Both the position numbers and the translations under genes were made by a program. From DASRHT01 sp035650355 (GTDB taxonomy: Bacteria; Chloroflexota; Ktedonobacteria; Ktedonobacterales; Ktedonobacteraceae), in NCBI GenBank assembly GCA_035650355.1, contig DASRHT010000012.1, positions 103,768-167,767 on the forward strand: a DNA stretch of 64,000 nucleotides. Reading direction: 5' to 3'. The notes beneath the pieces are model-generated. The model was not told the DNA's origin. It ran no database searches and was given only the letters and a program-made list of their open reading frames with translations. Below, piece after piece: positions 50,839 through 58,221 of the stretch; position 1 is the first letter of the stretch, and every line of letters begins with the position of its first letter.

Positions 50839-51051
50839 GAGAAAAACCGTGGACAGCCAGCGCGCTCGTCTCACGGTTCTTGAGTCTTTTCAGGGGAAAT
50901 AGAAAGGCCGTGAGCGATCTTTGCTTCGCCCACGGCCCCGTTTTTCAGTACATGTTGTTTAAGGGTTGATTCCAGTTCTCACGTTCTTCAACCTGAAAAA
51001 GGGCATACTATGGCCGTGGGCCGGGGACCATCGAGAGCAGTGCCCCCGGCC
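50839..51051 (-). promoter_or_regulatory. Attenuator-like leader of the MFS gene
   Basis: Read on the minus strand: hairpin arm D (51051-51042) pairs with 51028-51019. Segment A (51022-51012, GGCCCACGGCC) overlaps that hairpin and is perfectly complementary to segment B (50937-50928, GGCCGTGGGC). B can pair with segment C (50915-50906, GCTCACGGCC) to form a terminator followed by TTTCTATTT. A 7-codon frame (MVPGPRP, 51031-51008) lies in the loop of the first hairpin. A second hairpin (50878-50845) ends in TTTTTCTC. The mutually exclusive pairings are seen directly; the ribosome-stalling mechanism is inferred. Confidence 0.6.
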
Positions 51052-51200
51052 ATACGCACGAAAAGCTTCTTGCTGCGCGTATACTATGGCCTTCACGGCT
51101 ATGAGGTGTATCCTTTACAACAAAAACTGATGTGTTTCTTTTCACTCTGGAAAAATACTACCTGAGTTTTTCCGAATCGTCAAGCCTCTTACTGCAAAAC

Positions 51201-51332
51201 CAGGGCTATTTACTTCTTCTTTTTTGCCCCCTTCGGGGCGAGGGGGGGGAGAAGAATGAGCGGGGACACCCCGCGCCCCGCAAGGGGCTATGCCCCTTGA
51301 CCCCCTTTTCTTCAGAGAAGTAAATAGCCCTG
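51201..51332. mobile_element. MITE 1 (132 bp) downstream of ecfA
   Basis: Terminal inverted repeats CAGGGCTATTTACTTCT are perfect over 17 bp. Target copies CTGCAAAAC (51192-51200) and CTGCAAAACG (51333-51342) flank it. The core contains a hairpin (AAGGGGCTATGCCCCTT) shared with the element at 10886-11013. Confidence 0.85.
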
Positions 51333-51342
51333 CTGCAAAACG

Positions 51343-51519
51343 CAGGGTTTTTCAGTTGTCCTCTCCTCTGACTCCTGCCGCCTGGGTTCGCGCCCCCAAC
51401 GGGGCGTAGGGCAAGAGGAGAGAGGTGCTGGCAACGCCGCGACGCGGCGTTGCCAGCACCTCTCTCCTCTTGCGAACAGGGCTTCGCCCTGCGAGCATGA
51501 CAAAAACTGAAAAGCCCTG
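51343..51519. mobile_element. MITE 2 (177 bp), inserted at the ecfA stop codon
   Basis: Ends are CAGGGTTTTTCAGTT and the inverse of CAGGGCTTTTCAGTT. It is flanked by CTGCAAAACG (51333-51342) and CTACAAAACG (51520-51529). Inside is a perfect 30-bp inverted repeat with a single central base (51412-51472) carrying AGGTGCTGGC, as in the MITE at 28366. The right-hand duplication contains the present stop codon of ecfA. Confidence 0.85.
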
Positions 51520-53340
51520 CTACAAAACGCTTTTCCATTGCACAACCGTAAGTATTGGTGGCAGGTCCGGTTTGTCCTGGCGCAAACGGGCAGCGAGCGC
51601 GGCGGCTGTGGGTGAACGCAGGCCGGTCTTGCTTAAAATTGCTGGCTCGCTAAATAGCTCCGTTGGCGTGCCCACGAAAGCGACGAGACCATCACGGAAG
51701 GCGACGACGCGCTGGCAATATTCGGCAACGAGCGTCATATCGTGTGTAATGATCAGCACAGTTTTTCCCTGGCCCTGCAAATCACACAATAATCGCATGA
51801 TGTCTGTAATCGAACGCTGGTCCTGCCCGGTGGTTGGCTCATCGACGATCAGGATATCGGGTCCCATCGCTAACACTGCCGCGACCGCCAGGCGCTGGCG
51901 CTGTCCCTTGCTCAAAAAGAGCGGGTCCTCGTCGGCATAACGCTCCAGATTGACGGCTGCCAGCGTCTCACTCACCCTTTGGCGTCTGCTGGCAGCATCC
52001 ATCCCCAGGTTTTTTAGCCCGTATTCGATTTCGTCGCTCACCTTGCGGCAAAAAAGCTGGTGATCGGGGTTCTGAAAGACATACCCCACCGAGCGCGGGA
52101 GCAATCTGCGCACTTTGCGCGAGGAGAGATCCTTCCCCAGCACCTGGACTCTTCCCTTTGTCTGGCGATAAATGCCTGCCAGAATCTTGGCAAAGGTGGT
52201 CTTGCCGCTGCCATTCGGCCCCAGCAGCGCCAGCATTTCCCCGCGATACAGCGTCAGGTCAATCCCCTTGAGGGCCAGTGTGCCGTCCCCATAGTGATAA
52301 TACACCTGCTCCGCCTCGACAACAGGTTGAGCAGATGCAAGACCTACAGGTTGGGTAGGTGCGAGACCTACCCCTACTGGCTCCTGTTGCACCTTGAATG
52401 TACGACTAGCGAGAGCCGGTGCGAATGCCGCAACGCCTTCTTCCAGCGTGAGCGGCGGGCGCGACTCGAAGGTATAGCCGGTTTGCCAGGAGATGCGCGT
52501 TAATTCGCCGACCGATGCGCCGCATTCTTCTAAAATGGTACGTTGAGCGTAAAAATCGGCAGGGGAGGCAACGAGTTCGATACGTCCTTCGTGCAACAGG
52601 GCGATACGGTCACAGAAGGCGGTGAGGATCTCGGGGTCCTGCTCAACGAGGATGACGGTCATGCGATAATCGCGCCTCAAGCGGGCAATGGTCTCGATCA
52701 CTTCGCGCTTGCCGACGGGATCGAGGTCGCTGGTCGGCTCATCCAGGATCAGTACCTGAGGTCGCAGGGCTAAGAAGGCGGCAATGGCGACGCGCTGCTT
52801 CTGGCCGCCGGAGAGATCGGCAGGATGAAGATAGGCCGCTCCATGCCAGAGATGCTCCAGCCCGACCCAGCGCAGCGCCTCGTATGATCGCTGGAGGATC
52901 TCGTCGTTAGCCAGATCCTGCATCTGTAAACCCAGACCAAGTTCGTGCAGCAGGCTCATGCGTAGAAACTGGTTTTCTGGATCTTGCAGCACCATCCCCA
53001 TCTGATGAGCGTGGGCCGTTTTGGCGGTCACCGGCTCGCCCAGCAAATTGATCACGCCGCGAAAATGCTGCGGCAGTTGCTCAGCCGTGAGACGCGCGCT
53101 ATATGGCAGGATGCCGAGCAGGGTGCGACATAACGTCGTTTTGCCGGCGCCACTCGGTCCGGTAATGCCAAAACACTCCCCCTGCTCCACTTCCAGGGCG
53201 ATATTGCGCAGCGTCCAGGGATTCGGCGTATCGCTATAGGTTGGATAGCGCCACCACAGCCCCTCGCTGCTCAATGCGACTGATCGGTTCCCTTCCATAT
53301 GCGCGGGTGATACCTCGTATTGTTCGCCTTTTATTGCCAT
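51520..53340 (-). CDS. ecfA: Energy-coupling factor ATPase, two fused ABC domains
   Basis: A 606-residue cytoplasmic protein with two complete ABC cassettes: Walker A GPSGAGKTTL and GPNGSGKTTF, signatures LSGGQKQRVAIA and LSKGQRQRLAVA, and Walker B VLILDEPTSDLDP and ILIVDEPTTGQDQ. It corresponds to EcfA1-EcfA2 joined in one chain and powers uptake of vitamins or similar compounds with EcfT and an S subunit. The linker near residues 320-337 (VGVGLAPTQPVGLASAQPV) is encoded by an intergenic-type repeat that has landed in frame. The stop TAG lies in a MITE target duplication; the ancestral frame probably ended one codon later (Q, then TAA). It overlaps ecfT by 10 bp. Confidence 0.93.
   Translation of the reverse strand: MAIKGEQYEVSPAHMEGNRSVALSSEGLWWRYPTYSDTPNPWTLRNIALEVEQGECFGITGPSGAGKTTLCRTLLGILPYSARLTAEQLPQHFRGVINLLGEPVTAKTAHAHQMGMVLQDPENQFLRMSLLHELGLGLQMQDLANDEILQRSYEALRWVGLEHLWHGAAYLHPADLSGGQKQRVAIAAFLALRPQVLILDEPTSDLDPVGKREVIETIARLRRDYRMTVILVEQDPEILTAFCDRIALLHEGRIELVASPADFYAQRTILEECGASVGELTRISWQTGYTFESRPPLTLEEGVAAFAPALASRTFKVQQEPVGVGLAPTQPVGLASAQPVVEAEQVYYHYGDGTLALKGIDLTLYRGEMLALLGPNGSGKTTFAKILAGIYRQTKGRVQVLGKDLSSRKVRRLLPRSVGYVFQNPDHQLFCRKVSDEIEYGLKNLGMDAASRRQRVSETLAAVNLERYADEDPLFLSKGQRQRLAVAAVLAMGPDILIVDEPTTGQDQRSITDIMRLLCDLQGQGKTVLIITHDMTLVAEYCQRVVAFRDGLVAFVGTPTELFSEPAILSKTGLRSPTAAALAARLRQDKPDLPPILTVVQWKSVL
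52335..52377. repeat. Intergenic-type hairpin repeat inside ecfA
   Basis: GGGTAGGTGCGAGACCTACC at 52353-52372 is the same hairpin as the intergenic copies at 54498 and 54552, preceded by a degenerate half copy (GCAAGACCTACAGG). It keeps the reading frame. Confidence 0.85.
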
Positions 53341-54410
53341 AGATGCAACACCACCGTCATATTACTATATGGCCCGACTGCCAGATAGAGCAAGCCGAGA
53401 CAGCAGGCCAGCACAATCCAATCGATGAGCCGGAACGGGGCCGTTTCGTAAAAATCGGCGCTCGCCTGCCCCAGCCGGTAGCCGCGCGCGATCAGGGCAT
53501 CGCCAATTTCGCTGGAGCGGCGAATCATCATCGCCACCATCGGCACAGCGATGCTGCTTAGGTCGCGGAGCCGCCGGATAAAGCTGCGCGGACGAGCGTT
53601 GATGGCACGCGCGATTTGCGCCTGGTGGATCGTTTCATAGTCGGTTAAAGCCAGGTTGAGCGCGCGGAAAACGGTGCTGAGAAAGAAGATAATAACGTGC
53701 GGAGCCCGCAACTGGCGCAGCGTCCCGATCAGTTCGGCGTCGCGGCTGGTCACGACCAGGGCGATGGTGGTAAACACCATACCGGAGTAGCCAATGACTT
53801 TAGTGATGGCAACCAGCAAACCATAATCGCTGACCAGGATGGTGAGCGGATGAAAAAACGCGACCCGGGCAAAGGTCCAGGCGGGCAACGGCAACAGCAG
53901 CGTCTGCGCGATTGCGACCACGGTTGCTATGAATATACCCGTCACAAGCTTGCGCGTCCAGAGGAAATAGCCCACGACGATTGCTAACCAGAGCAATTGC
54001 CAGACGGCCAGACCCAGAACAAGCGTCCCCGAATAGAGGGGATAGCGCCACAGGATGGCTCGTCCCGGCACGGGATTGAAGAAGATCCAGGTGGTGAAGA
54101 GGCTAAAGAGGGCGGGGAAGGTCAGTAGCAGGTAGATGCGGGCGGTTTTTGCCTGCATGCCGCTACAATAAAACAATGCCAACGATACGATCCAGAGTAT
54201 GCTTGCGCTGATGATATCGGGAGGTGTTGCATTAATGGCGCGCAACTGCACGCCGGACATGCACAGCACCAGTAACGTGCGCGGGATCAGATGCACCTTT
54301 GCAAATGGCGCACTGATGCGGCGAGAAAAAAGAAACGAGCGCACATACCGCCTGCCCGGTGGCGGCTGCAAGTAGGGCGCATCGGTTGAAAGAGAATTGC
54401 TGCTATTCAA
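53331..54410 (-). CDS. ecfT: Energy-coupling factor transmembrane protein EcfT
   Basis: A 359-residue membrane protein with the EcfT pattern: several helices, and cytoplasmic helices with the A-R-A/A-R-G motifs (QIARAINARPRSFIRRLRDLSSIAVPMVAMMIRRSSEIGDALIARGYRLG) that couple to EcfA. It connects the ATPase with S subunits. The start is TTG at 54410, with GAGG about 9 nt upstream. It follows folE of the queuosine-precursor operon after a repeat-filled gap, hinting at a deazapurine or pterin substrate. Confidence 0.9.
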   Translation of the reverse strand: MNSSNSLSTDAPYLQPPPGRRYVRSFLFSRRISAPFAKVHLIPRTLLVLCMSGVQLRAINATPPDIISASILWIVSLALFYCSGMQAKTARIYLLLTFPALFSLFTTWIFFNPVPGRAILWRYPLYSGTLVLGLAVWQLLWLAIVVGYFLWTRKLVTGIFIATVVAIAQTLLLPLPAWTFARVAFFHPLTILVSDYGLLVAITKVIGYSGMVFTTIALVVTSRDAELIGTLRQLRAPHVIIFFLSTVFRALNLALTDYETIHQAQIARAINARPRSFIRRLRDLSSIAVPMVAMMIRRSSEIGDALIARGYRLGQASADFYETAPFRLIDWIVLACCLGLLYLAVGPYSNMTVVLHLWQ

Positions 54411-54479
54411 AAAGCATTACCTCTACAGTTCTAGTTTGCTAGCTATCGGGCGGGAATACGACCTGCCCTGGTGATGTTA

Positions 54480-54700
54480 TGGGTAGGCAACCTTCCTGGG
54501 TAGGTGCAAGACCTACCCCTACCATTGCCCCATCGGGTTGCCAACCTCCCTGGGTAGGTGCGAGACCTACCCCTACAGAGTATACTAGCAATTCTCACGG
54601 GCTTCAGGTTTTGCTCAAGCGACCGCAAAAGGTACTTTGCCAGAGCAAAACAGGCAGGGCAAGCGCAAGGCATTGCCCCTACCATCATGGAGCGGTGGGG
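54480..54700. repeat. Tandem hairpin repeats between folE and ecfT
   Basis: Two copies of a hairpin unit CTGGGTAGGTGCRAGACCTA (stem GGGTAGGT/ACCTACCC) stand at 54496-54523 and 54550-54577. A third copy lies inside ecfA. The rest up to folE has no gene. Confidence 0.85.
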
Positions 54701-55327
54701 TTAGCCGATCAGGCGGAAAAATTCCATGCGGGTCTCGCTTTCGGCACGGAAGGCGCCGCGCATGACGGAGGAGGTCATGATGCCTGGCGTGCGGATGCCA
54801 CGCGAGGTCATACACAGATGCTCGCCCTTGAGCACGACGGCGATATCCTCTGTTCCGGTAATGCGGCTGACCTCGTCGGCGATCTGATGCCCGAGCTGCT
54901 CTTGTAGTTGCAGCCGGTGCGCGAACTGGTGGGCAATACGCGCAAATTTTGAGAGGCCCAGAACCTTGCCTTTGGTAATATAGCCGATGGCAACGTCGCA
55001 CCAGAAGGGGATCAAGTGATGTTCGCACAGGCTCCATACACGTATGCCTGAAACCGTGACCATCTGGTCGGTGGAGATGGAATCGAAGCAGGTCTCGGTT
55101 GTCCCCGGGTCATACTCAAGAAATTCGCGCCACCAATCGGCCCAACGGCGCGGCGTGTCGAGCAGCCCCTCGCGGTCAGGATCTTCTCCCAACGCCAACA
55201 GCAACTCGCGCCCTAATTCCTGCACTCTGGCATAATCGATCTGCCGGGGAAGCAGTTCAAGATCCTTCACGGGCTTATGATGCCCATTCAGCCCATTTTT
55301 CTTCGCTTTATCCTGATACATTACCAT
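54701..55327 (-). CDS. folE: GTP cyclohydrolase I
   Basis: A 208-residue FolE that turns GTP into 7,8-dihydroneopterin triphosphate, the first step for both folate and queuosine. Zinc ligands are in SLCEHHLIPF and the Cys of EHLCMTSRGI; VLGLSKFARIAHQFAHRLQLQEQL and the C-terminal SVMRGAF are typical. GAGG is 10 nt before the ATG. Its place as last que-operon gene suggests it feeds QueD. Confidence 0.95.
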   Translation of the reverse strand: MVMYQDKAKKNGLNGHHKPVKDLELLPRQIDYARVQELGRELLLALGEDPDREGLLDTPRRWADWWREFLEYDPGTTETCFDSISTDQMVTVSGIRVWSLCEHHLIPFWCDVAIGYITKGKVLGLSKFARIAHQFAHRLQLQEQLGHQIADEVSRITGTEDIAVVLKGEHLCMTSRGIRTPGIMTSSVMRGAFRAESETRMEFFRLIG

Positions 55328-55361
55328 AGGTTCTGTCCCTCACTTTGTCATACAGTTTGTG

Positions 55362-56129
55362 CTAGACCCCGCGCTTGTTACCCCAGAGGAGGGAATGCAT
55401 TTGCGGAAGGATCGTAACGTTGAACCAGCGATCCTCGGTCGCGCGCTGAATTAACCAGTCCATCCGGCTCAAAATGCCCGGGATGTCAATCTCTTGCGCC
55501 AGGTGCGGCGGCGTGTGGTTGCCAGCCTGCAAGTAGCAAGGAATAGCGGGATACCGCTCCGCAACATATCTGGCGTACGCATAATCCTCCTCATCAAAAA
55601 CCACCACCTTCAGACATACCTGCACCCTCCTATCACCCTGACCACTGCCCGCGTAAGCCACACAGCGATCTAATCGATCCCAGCGCGTGACTTGCTTGCT
55701 GCTGGGCGGCTTGGGCGAGAGCGTGAGATAGTCCAGTCGCTCAAACCAGGGCCGCGCCACGCTCCCCTGCGTCTCCAGCGCGAAGGTGTAGCCAGCCTCA
55801 TGCCCCAGATCGATCAGTTCCCCAAGCGGCTGAATGGCAGGGTTGCCACCCGAGAGCGTGACGAGAATAGGCTGATCGCCGGAGAGCCGCCGCACTTCGT
55901 TCATAATGGCTGCTGCGGTCATCGGCGTCCACTCGGATTTGTGTTCTGGCAAGACAGCATAGAGGGTGTCACACCAACTACAACGATACTCACAGCCACC
56001 AGTACGTACAAATACTGTGGGTTTGCCGATCAGAGCGCCTTCTCCTTGAATCGTGGGGCCAAACGCTTCTACAACAGTAATCGTGCGCACGCGCTGCTGT
56101 GTTGTTCGTACCTCCAGGCTCTGTACCAT
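55362..56129 (-). CDS. queE: 7-carboxy-7-deazaguanine synthase
   Basis: A 255-residue radical-SAM enzyme that contracts CPH4 to CDG. EAFGPTIQGEGALIGKPTVFVRTGGCEYRCSWCDT shows the CX3CX2C cluster motif. GGNPAIQPLGELIDL and the lack of further clusters fit QueE. The ATG at 56129 follows GGAG at 9 nt and lies 3 bp after the end of queD. Confidence 0.95.
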   Translation of the reverse strand: MVQSLEVRTTQQRVRTITVVEAFGPTIQGEGALIGKPTVFVRTGGCEYRCSWCDTLYAVLPEHKSEWTPMTAAAIMNEVRRLSGDQPILVTLSGGNPAIQPLGELIDLGHEAGYTFALETQGSVARPWFERLDYLTLSPKPPSSKQVTRWDRLDRCVAYAGSGQGDRRVQVCLKVVVFDEEDYAYARYVAERYPAIPCYLQAGNHTPPHLAQEIDIPGILSRMDWLIQRATEDRWFNVTILPQMHSLLWGNKRGV

Positions 56130-56132
56130 GCT

Positions 56133-56588
56133 CTATATCTCCTCTCGCTCAGCGCGCGTAATCTCGATGCAGCCCTTGTCCGTCTCCCATAGCCGGATAC
56201 GGTAGAGCATCTCTTCCGGGATGCCGCTTATGGTCAGGGCATCCCAGATCCAATGCACCAGGTTCTCGGCGGTGGTGCGAATGCCGGTGAGGGCGTTGAG
56301 ATCGTTGTGATCCATGCCCCCCTTCTCGATTGGGCGCGCATTGCATCCCCTGGGGACGGAGTCGGAAAGCTCGTCGATGATCGTTGTGCTGACAATGCGT
56401 TTGAGATCATCGAAGTCCATGACCATCCCATCGTCCGATTCCCCCGGCGCCTCTTTGATGGGGCCGCGCAGGGAAATTTGTAAGCGATACGAGTGACCAT
56501 GAGGACGCCTGCATTTGCCCTTATGACCGGGGAGATGATGAGACGCTTCAAACGTGAATTCGCGTGTAATGATGGCAAATTTTGTCAT
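56133..56588 (-). CDS. queD: 6-carboxy-5,6,7,8-tetrahydropterin synthase
   Basis: A 151-residue PTPS/QueD enzyme. Zinc ligands are His in EASHHLPGH and PHGHSYR; the Cys of GKCRRPHGH and the LNALTGIRTTAENLVHWIWDAL segment are typical. It converts dihydroneopterin triphosphate to CPH4. The ATG at 56588 has GAGG 7 nt upstream. Confidence 0.95.
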   Translation of the reverse strand: MTKFAIITREFTFEASHHLPGHKGKCRRPHGHSYRLQISLRGPIKEAPGESDDGMVMDFDDLKRIVSTTIIDELSDSVPRGCNARPIEKGGMDHNDLNALTGIRTTAENLVHWIWDALTISGIPEEMLYRIRLWETDKGCIEITRAEREEI

Positions 56589-56656
56589 AGACTTCCCTCG
56601 CATTGTCTTCCTAAACTAATACTCCCACAACCCTCTGTACGACTCTTATTCAGCCT

Positions 56657-57427
56657 TTACGCCTCCACCCGACCAGCAATGCGCAGATACTTCTCAGGGT
56701 CCTCGGCATATACCGTTGGATCGGGCACGCCTGCATGCTTGAATGATTCGTAACGCTCGGTGCAGGTGCCGCAGGCCCCGCAGTGCTTATCTCCAAGCCC
56801 ACTGGTCCCGCCTTCGTAACAACTCCAGGTGAGTTCGAAGGGCACTCCTAAGCTGGCCCCTAAGCTGGCTATCTGGGCTTTGGTGAAGTACATGAAGGGC
56901 GATTCTACTTTGATGGCGTTGCTGTTCATGGCAACGGTGATCATGGCGTTGAAGGCCCGCACAAATTCTTCGCGACAATCAGGGTACTGGGCGTAATCAC
57001 CCTGGTGGGCGGCGTATGCAACGACGCGCGCGCCTTCTCCCCAGGCGAGGGTGGCAGCCTGGAGCAACATGTTCGGGTTGCGATACGGGACGACGGTCGC
57101 TTTCATGCTATCATCGGTGTAGTGACCGTGCGGCATGGCGCGGTTGGGGTTGATGAGCGCCGAGTCCGAATCGGTCAGGAGCCGCGCGATGGGCAGTTCG
57201 ATGACATCATGCTGAATATTGAGCTTGTGAGCGCCCGTGCTGTATTTCTCGCGCAACTGGGAGATATATTTCTCGGCATAGGTCAGCTCTTTGACGTGGC
57301 GCTGCCCATAATCAAATGAGAGCAGGTGCAGGTGAAAGCCTGCCGCGGCATAGTAATGGGCTAGCACGCAACTGTCCATACCGCCGCTCACAATTAATAC
57401 GGCCACATTCTCAGGTCTGGTGGACAT
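56657..57427 (-). CDS. queC: 7-cyano-7-deazaguanine (preQ0) synthase
   Basis: A 256-residue PP-loop enzyme: VLIVSGGMDSCVLAHYYAAAGFHLHLLSFDYGQRH is the ATP site and CGACGTCTERYESF the zinc site. It turns CDG and ammonia into preQ0. GGAGG precedes the ATG by 6 nt. Confidence 0.95.
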   Translation of the reverse strand: MSTRPENVAVLIVSGGMDSCVLAHYYAAAGFHLHLLSFDYGQRHVKELTYAEKYISQLREKYSTGAHKLNIQHDVIELPIARLLTDSDSALINPNRAMPHGHYTDDSMKATVVPYRNPNMLLQAATLAWGEGARVVAYAAHQGDYAQYPDCREEFVRAFNAMITVAMNSNAIKVESPFMYFTKAQIASLGASLGVPFELTWSCYEGGTSGLGDKHCGACGTCTERYESFKHAGVPDPTVYAEDPEKYLRIAGRVEA

Positions 57428-57445
57428 AGTTCCCTCCTGTCACGT

Positions 57446-57892
57446 TTATAAGCCAGCCGGCGGCAGATAGCGCCGGAACTCCGGGCGCGGACCCGTGTAA
57501 CCAGGCTGCTCGTGCTCGGCAAAGATGATCGTTTTGATATTGCCACGCACAGAAAAATCACCAACCACCCGCATCCAGCGCGGATTCATTAACGCTACCA
57601 GATCGTTGAGAATGACGTTCACCGACGATTCGTGGCTGATCTGGCGATTACGATAACTGTTGATGTAGAGCTTGAGGCTCTTCAATTCCATGACGTACTG
57701 GTCCGGGACGTAATCAATGACGATGGTCGCGAAATCAGGAAAGCCTGAACGCGGGCAGAGACAGGTAAATTCGGGGATCTCCAGATGATCGACGTAGTTA
57801 CGCTCTGGATGCGGATTGGGCCAGGGCTCCAATCGATTAGCCTCAATCTCATGCAAACCGTATTTACCCGGCATACGTGACTGATCTTCCAT
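57446..57892 (-). CDS. queF: NADPH-dependent preQ0 reductase (preQ1 synthase), type I
   Basis: A 148-residue short-type QueF. ELKSLKLYINSYRN is the QueF motif; the nucleophilic Cys lies in FTCLCPRSGFPDFATIVIDY. It reduces the nitrile of preQ0 to the amine preQ1, which is put into tRNA. First gene of the operon. The ATG at 57892 follows AAGGAG at 7 nt. A 16-codon leader frame lies upstream. Confidence 0.95.
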   Translation of the reverse strand: MEDQSRMPGKYGLHEIEANRLEPWPNPHPERNYVDHLEIPEFTCLCPRSGFPDFATIVIDYVPDQYVMELKSLKLYINSYRNRQISHESSVNVILNDLVALMNPRWMRVVGDFSVRGNIKTIIFAEHEQPGYTGPRPEFRRYLPPAGL

Positions 57893-57919
57893 ATGATTGC
57901 TCCTTCTATCCTGCATGGT

Positions 57920-57994
57920 CTACGAACTCTTCTCTGCTTCACATACAAAACATACCATGAGTTGCCTCACTTTGGTCACCTCCTTACCCTGACC
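57920..57994 (-). promoter_or_regulatory. queF leader with perfect Shine-Dalgarno and short uORF
   Basis: The minus strand shows AAGGAGGTGA (57985-57976), the full complement of the 16S rRNA tail, placed inside a hairpin (GGTCA...TGACC, 57994-57974). Eight bases after GGAGG starts a GTG frame of 16 codons (57970-57920, with Cys-x2-Cys) that ends 27 bp before queF. It may set translation of the operon. No preQ1 riboswitch pattern was recognised. Confidence 0.5.
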
Positions 57995-58142
57995 ATAGGA
58001 CATATTCTTGAGTCGTTTTATGGCTATGGCATATGTTTTTTGTTCGCAGGTCCAACAAATTAGCGACGCCTGCTGAACATAAATTGCCTTTCAGTAGCAA
58101 GCTTCTGCGAGCAAGCTACCGTTCTGGGGATGCGCTATTGAG

Positions 58143-58185
58143 GCTCCCACGATGAATCGGGGAGCTACAGATGCGCCTGTAGCTC
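58143..58185. repeat. Dispersed 28-nt repeat plus hairpin
   Basis: 58143-58170 is identical to 35872-35899. It is followed by a perfect 9-bp hairpin, GAGCTACAG-ATGCGC-CTGTAGCTC (58162-58185). Confidence 0.8.
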
Positions 58186-58221
58186 TAATGAGATGCAATC
58201 CCGCCTCCACATACCACCCCA

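Noticed and set aside
57893..58060. preQ1 riboswitch upstream of queF
   Set aside because: The conserved preQ1-I/II loop and A-rich tail sequences were not recognised in this leader.
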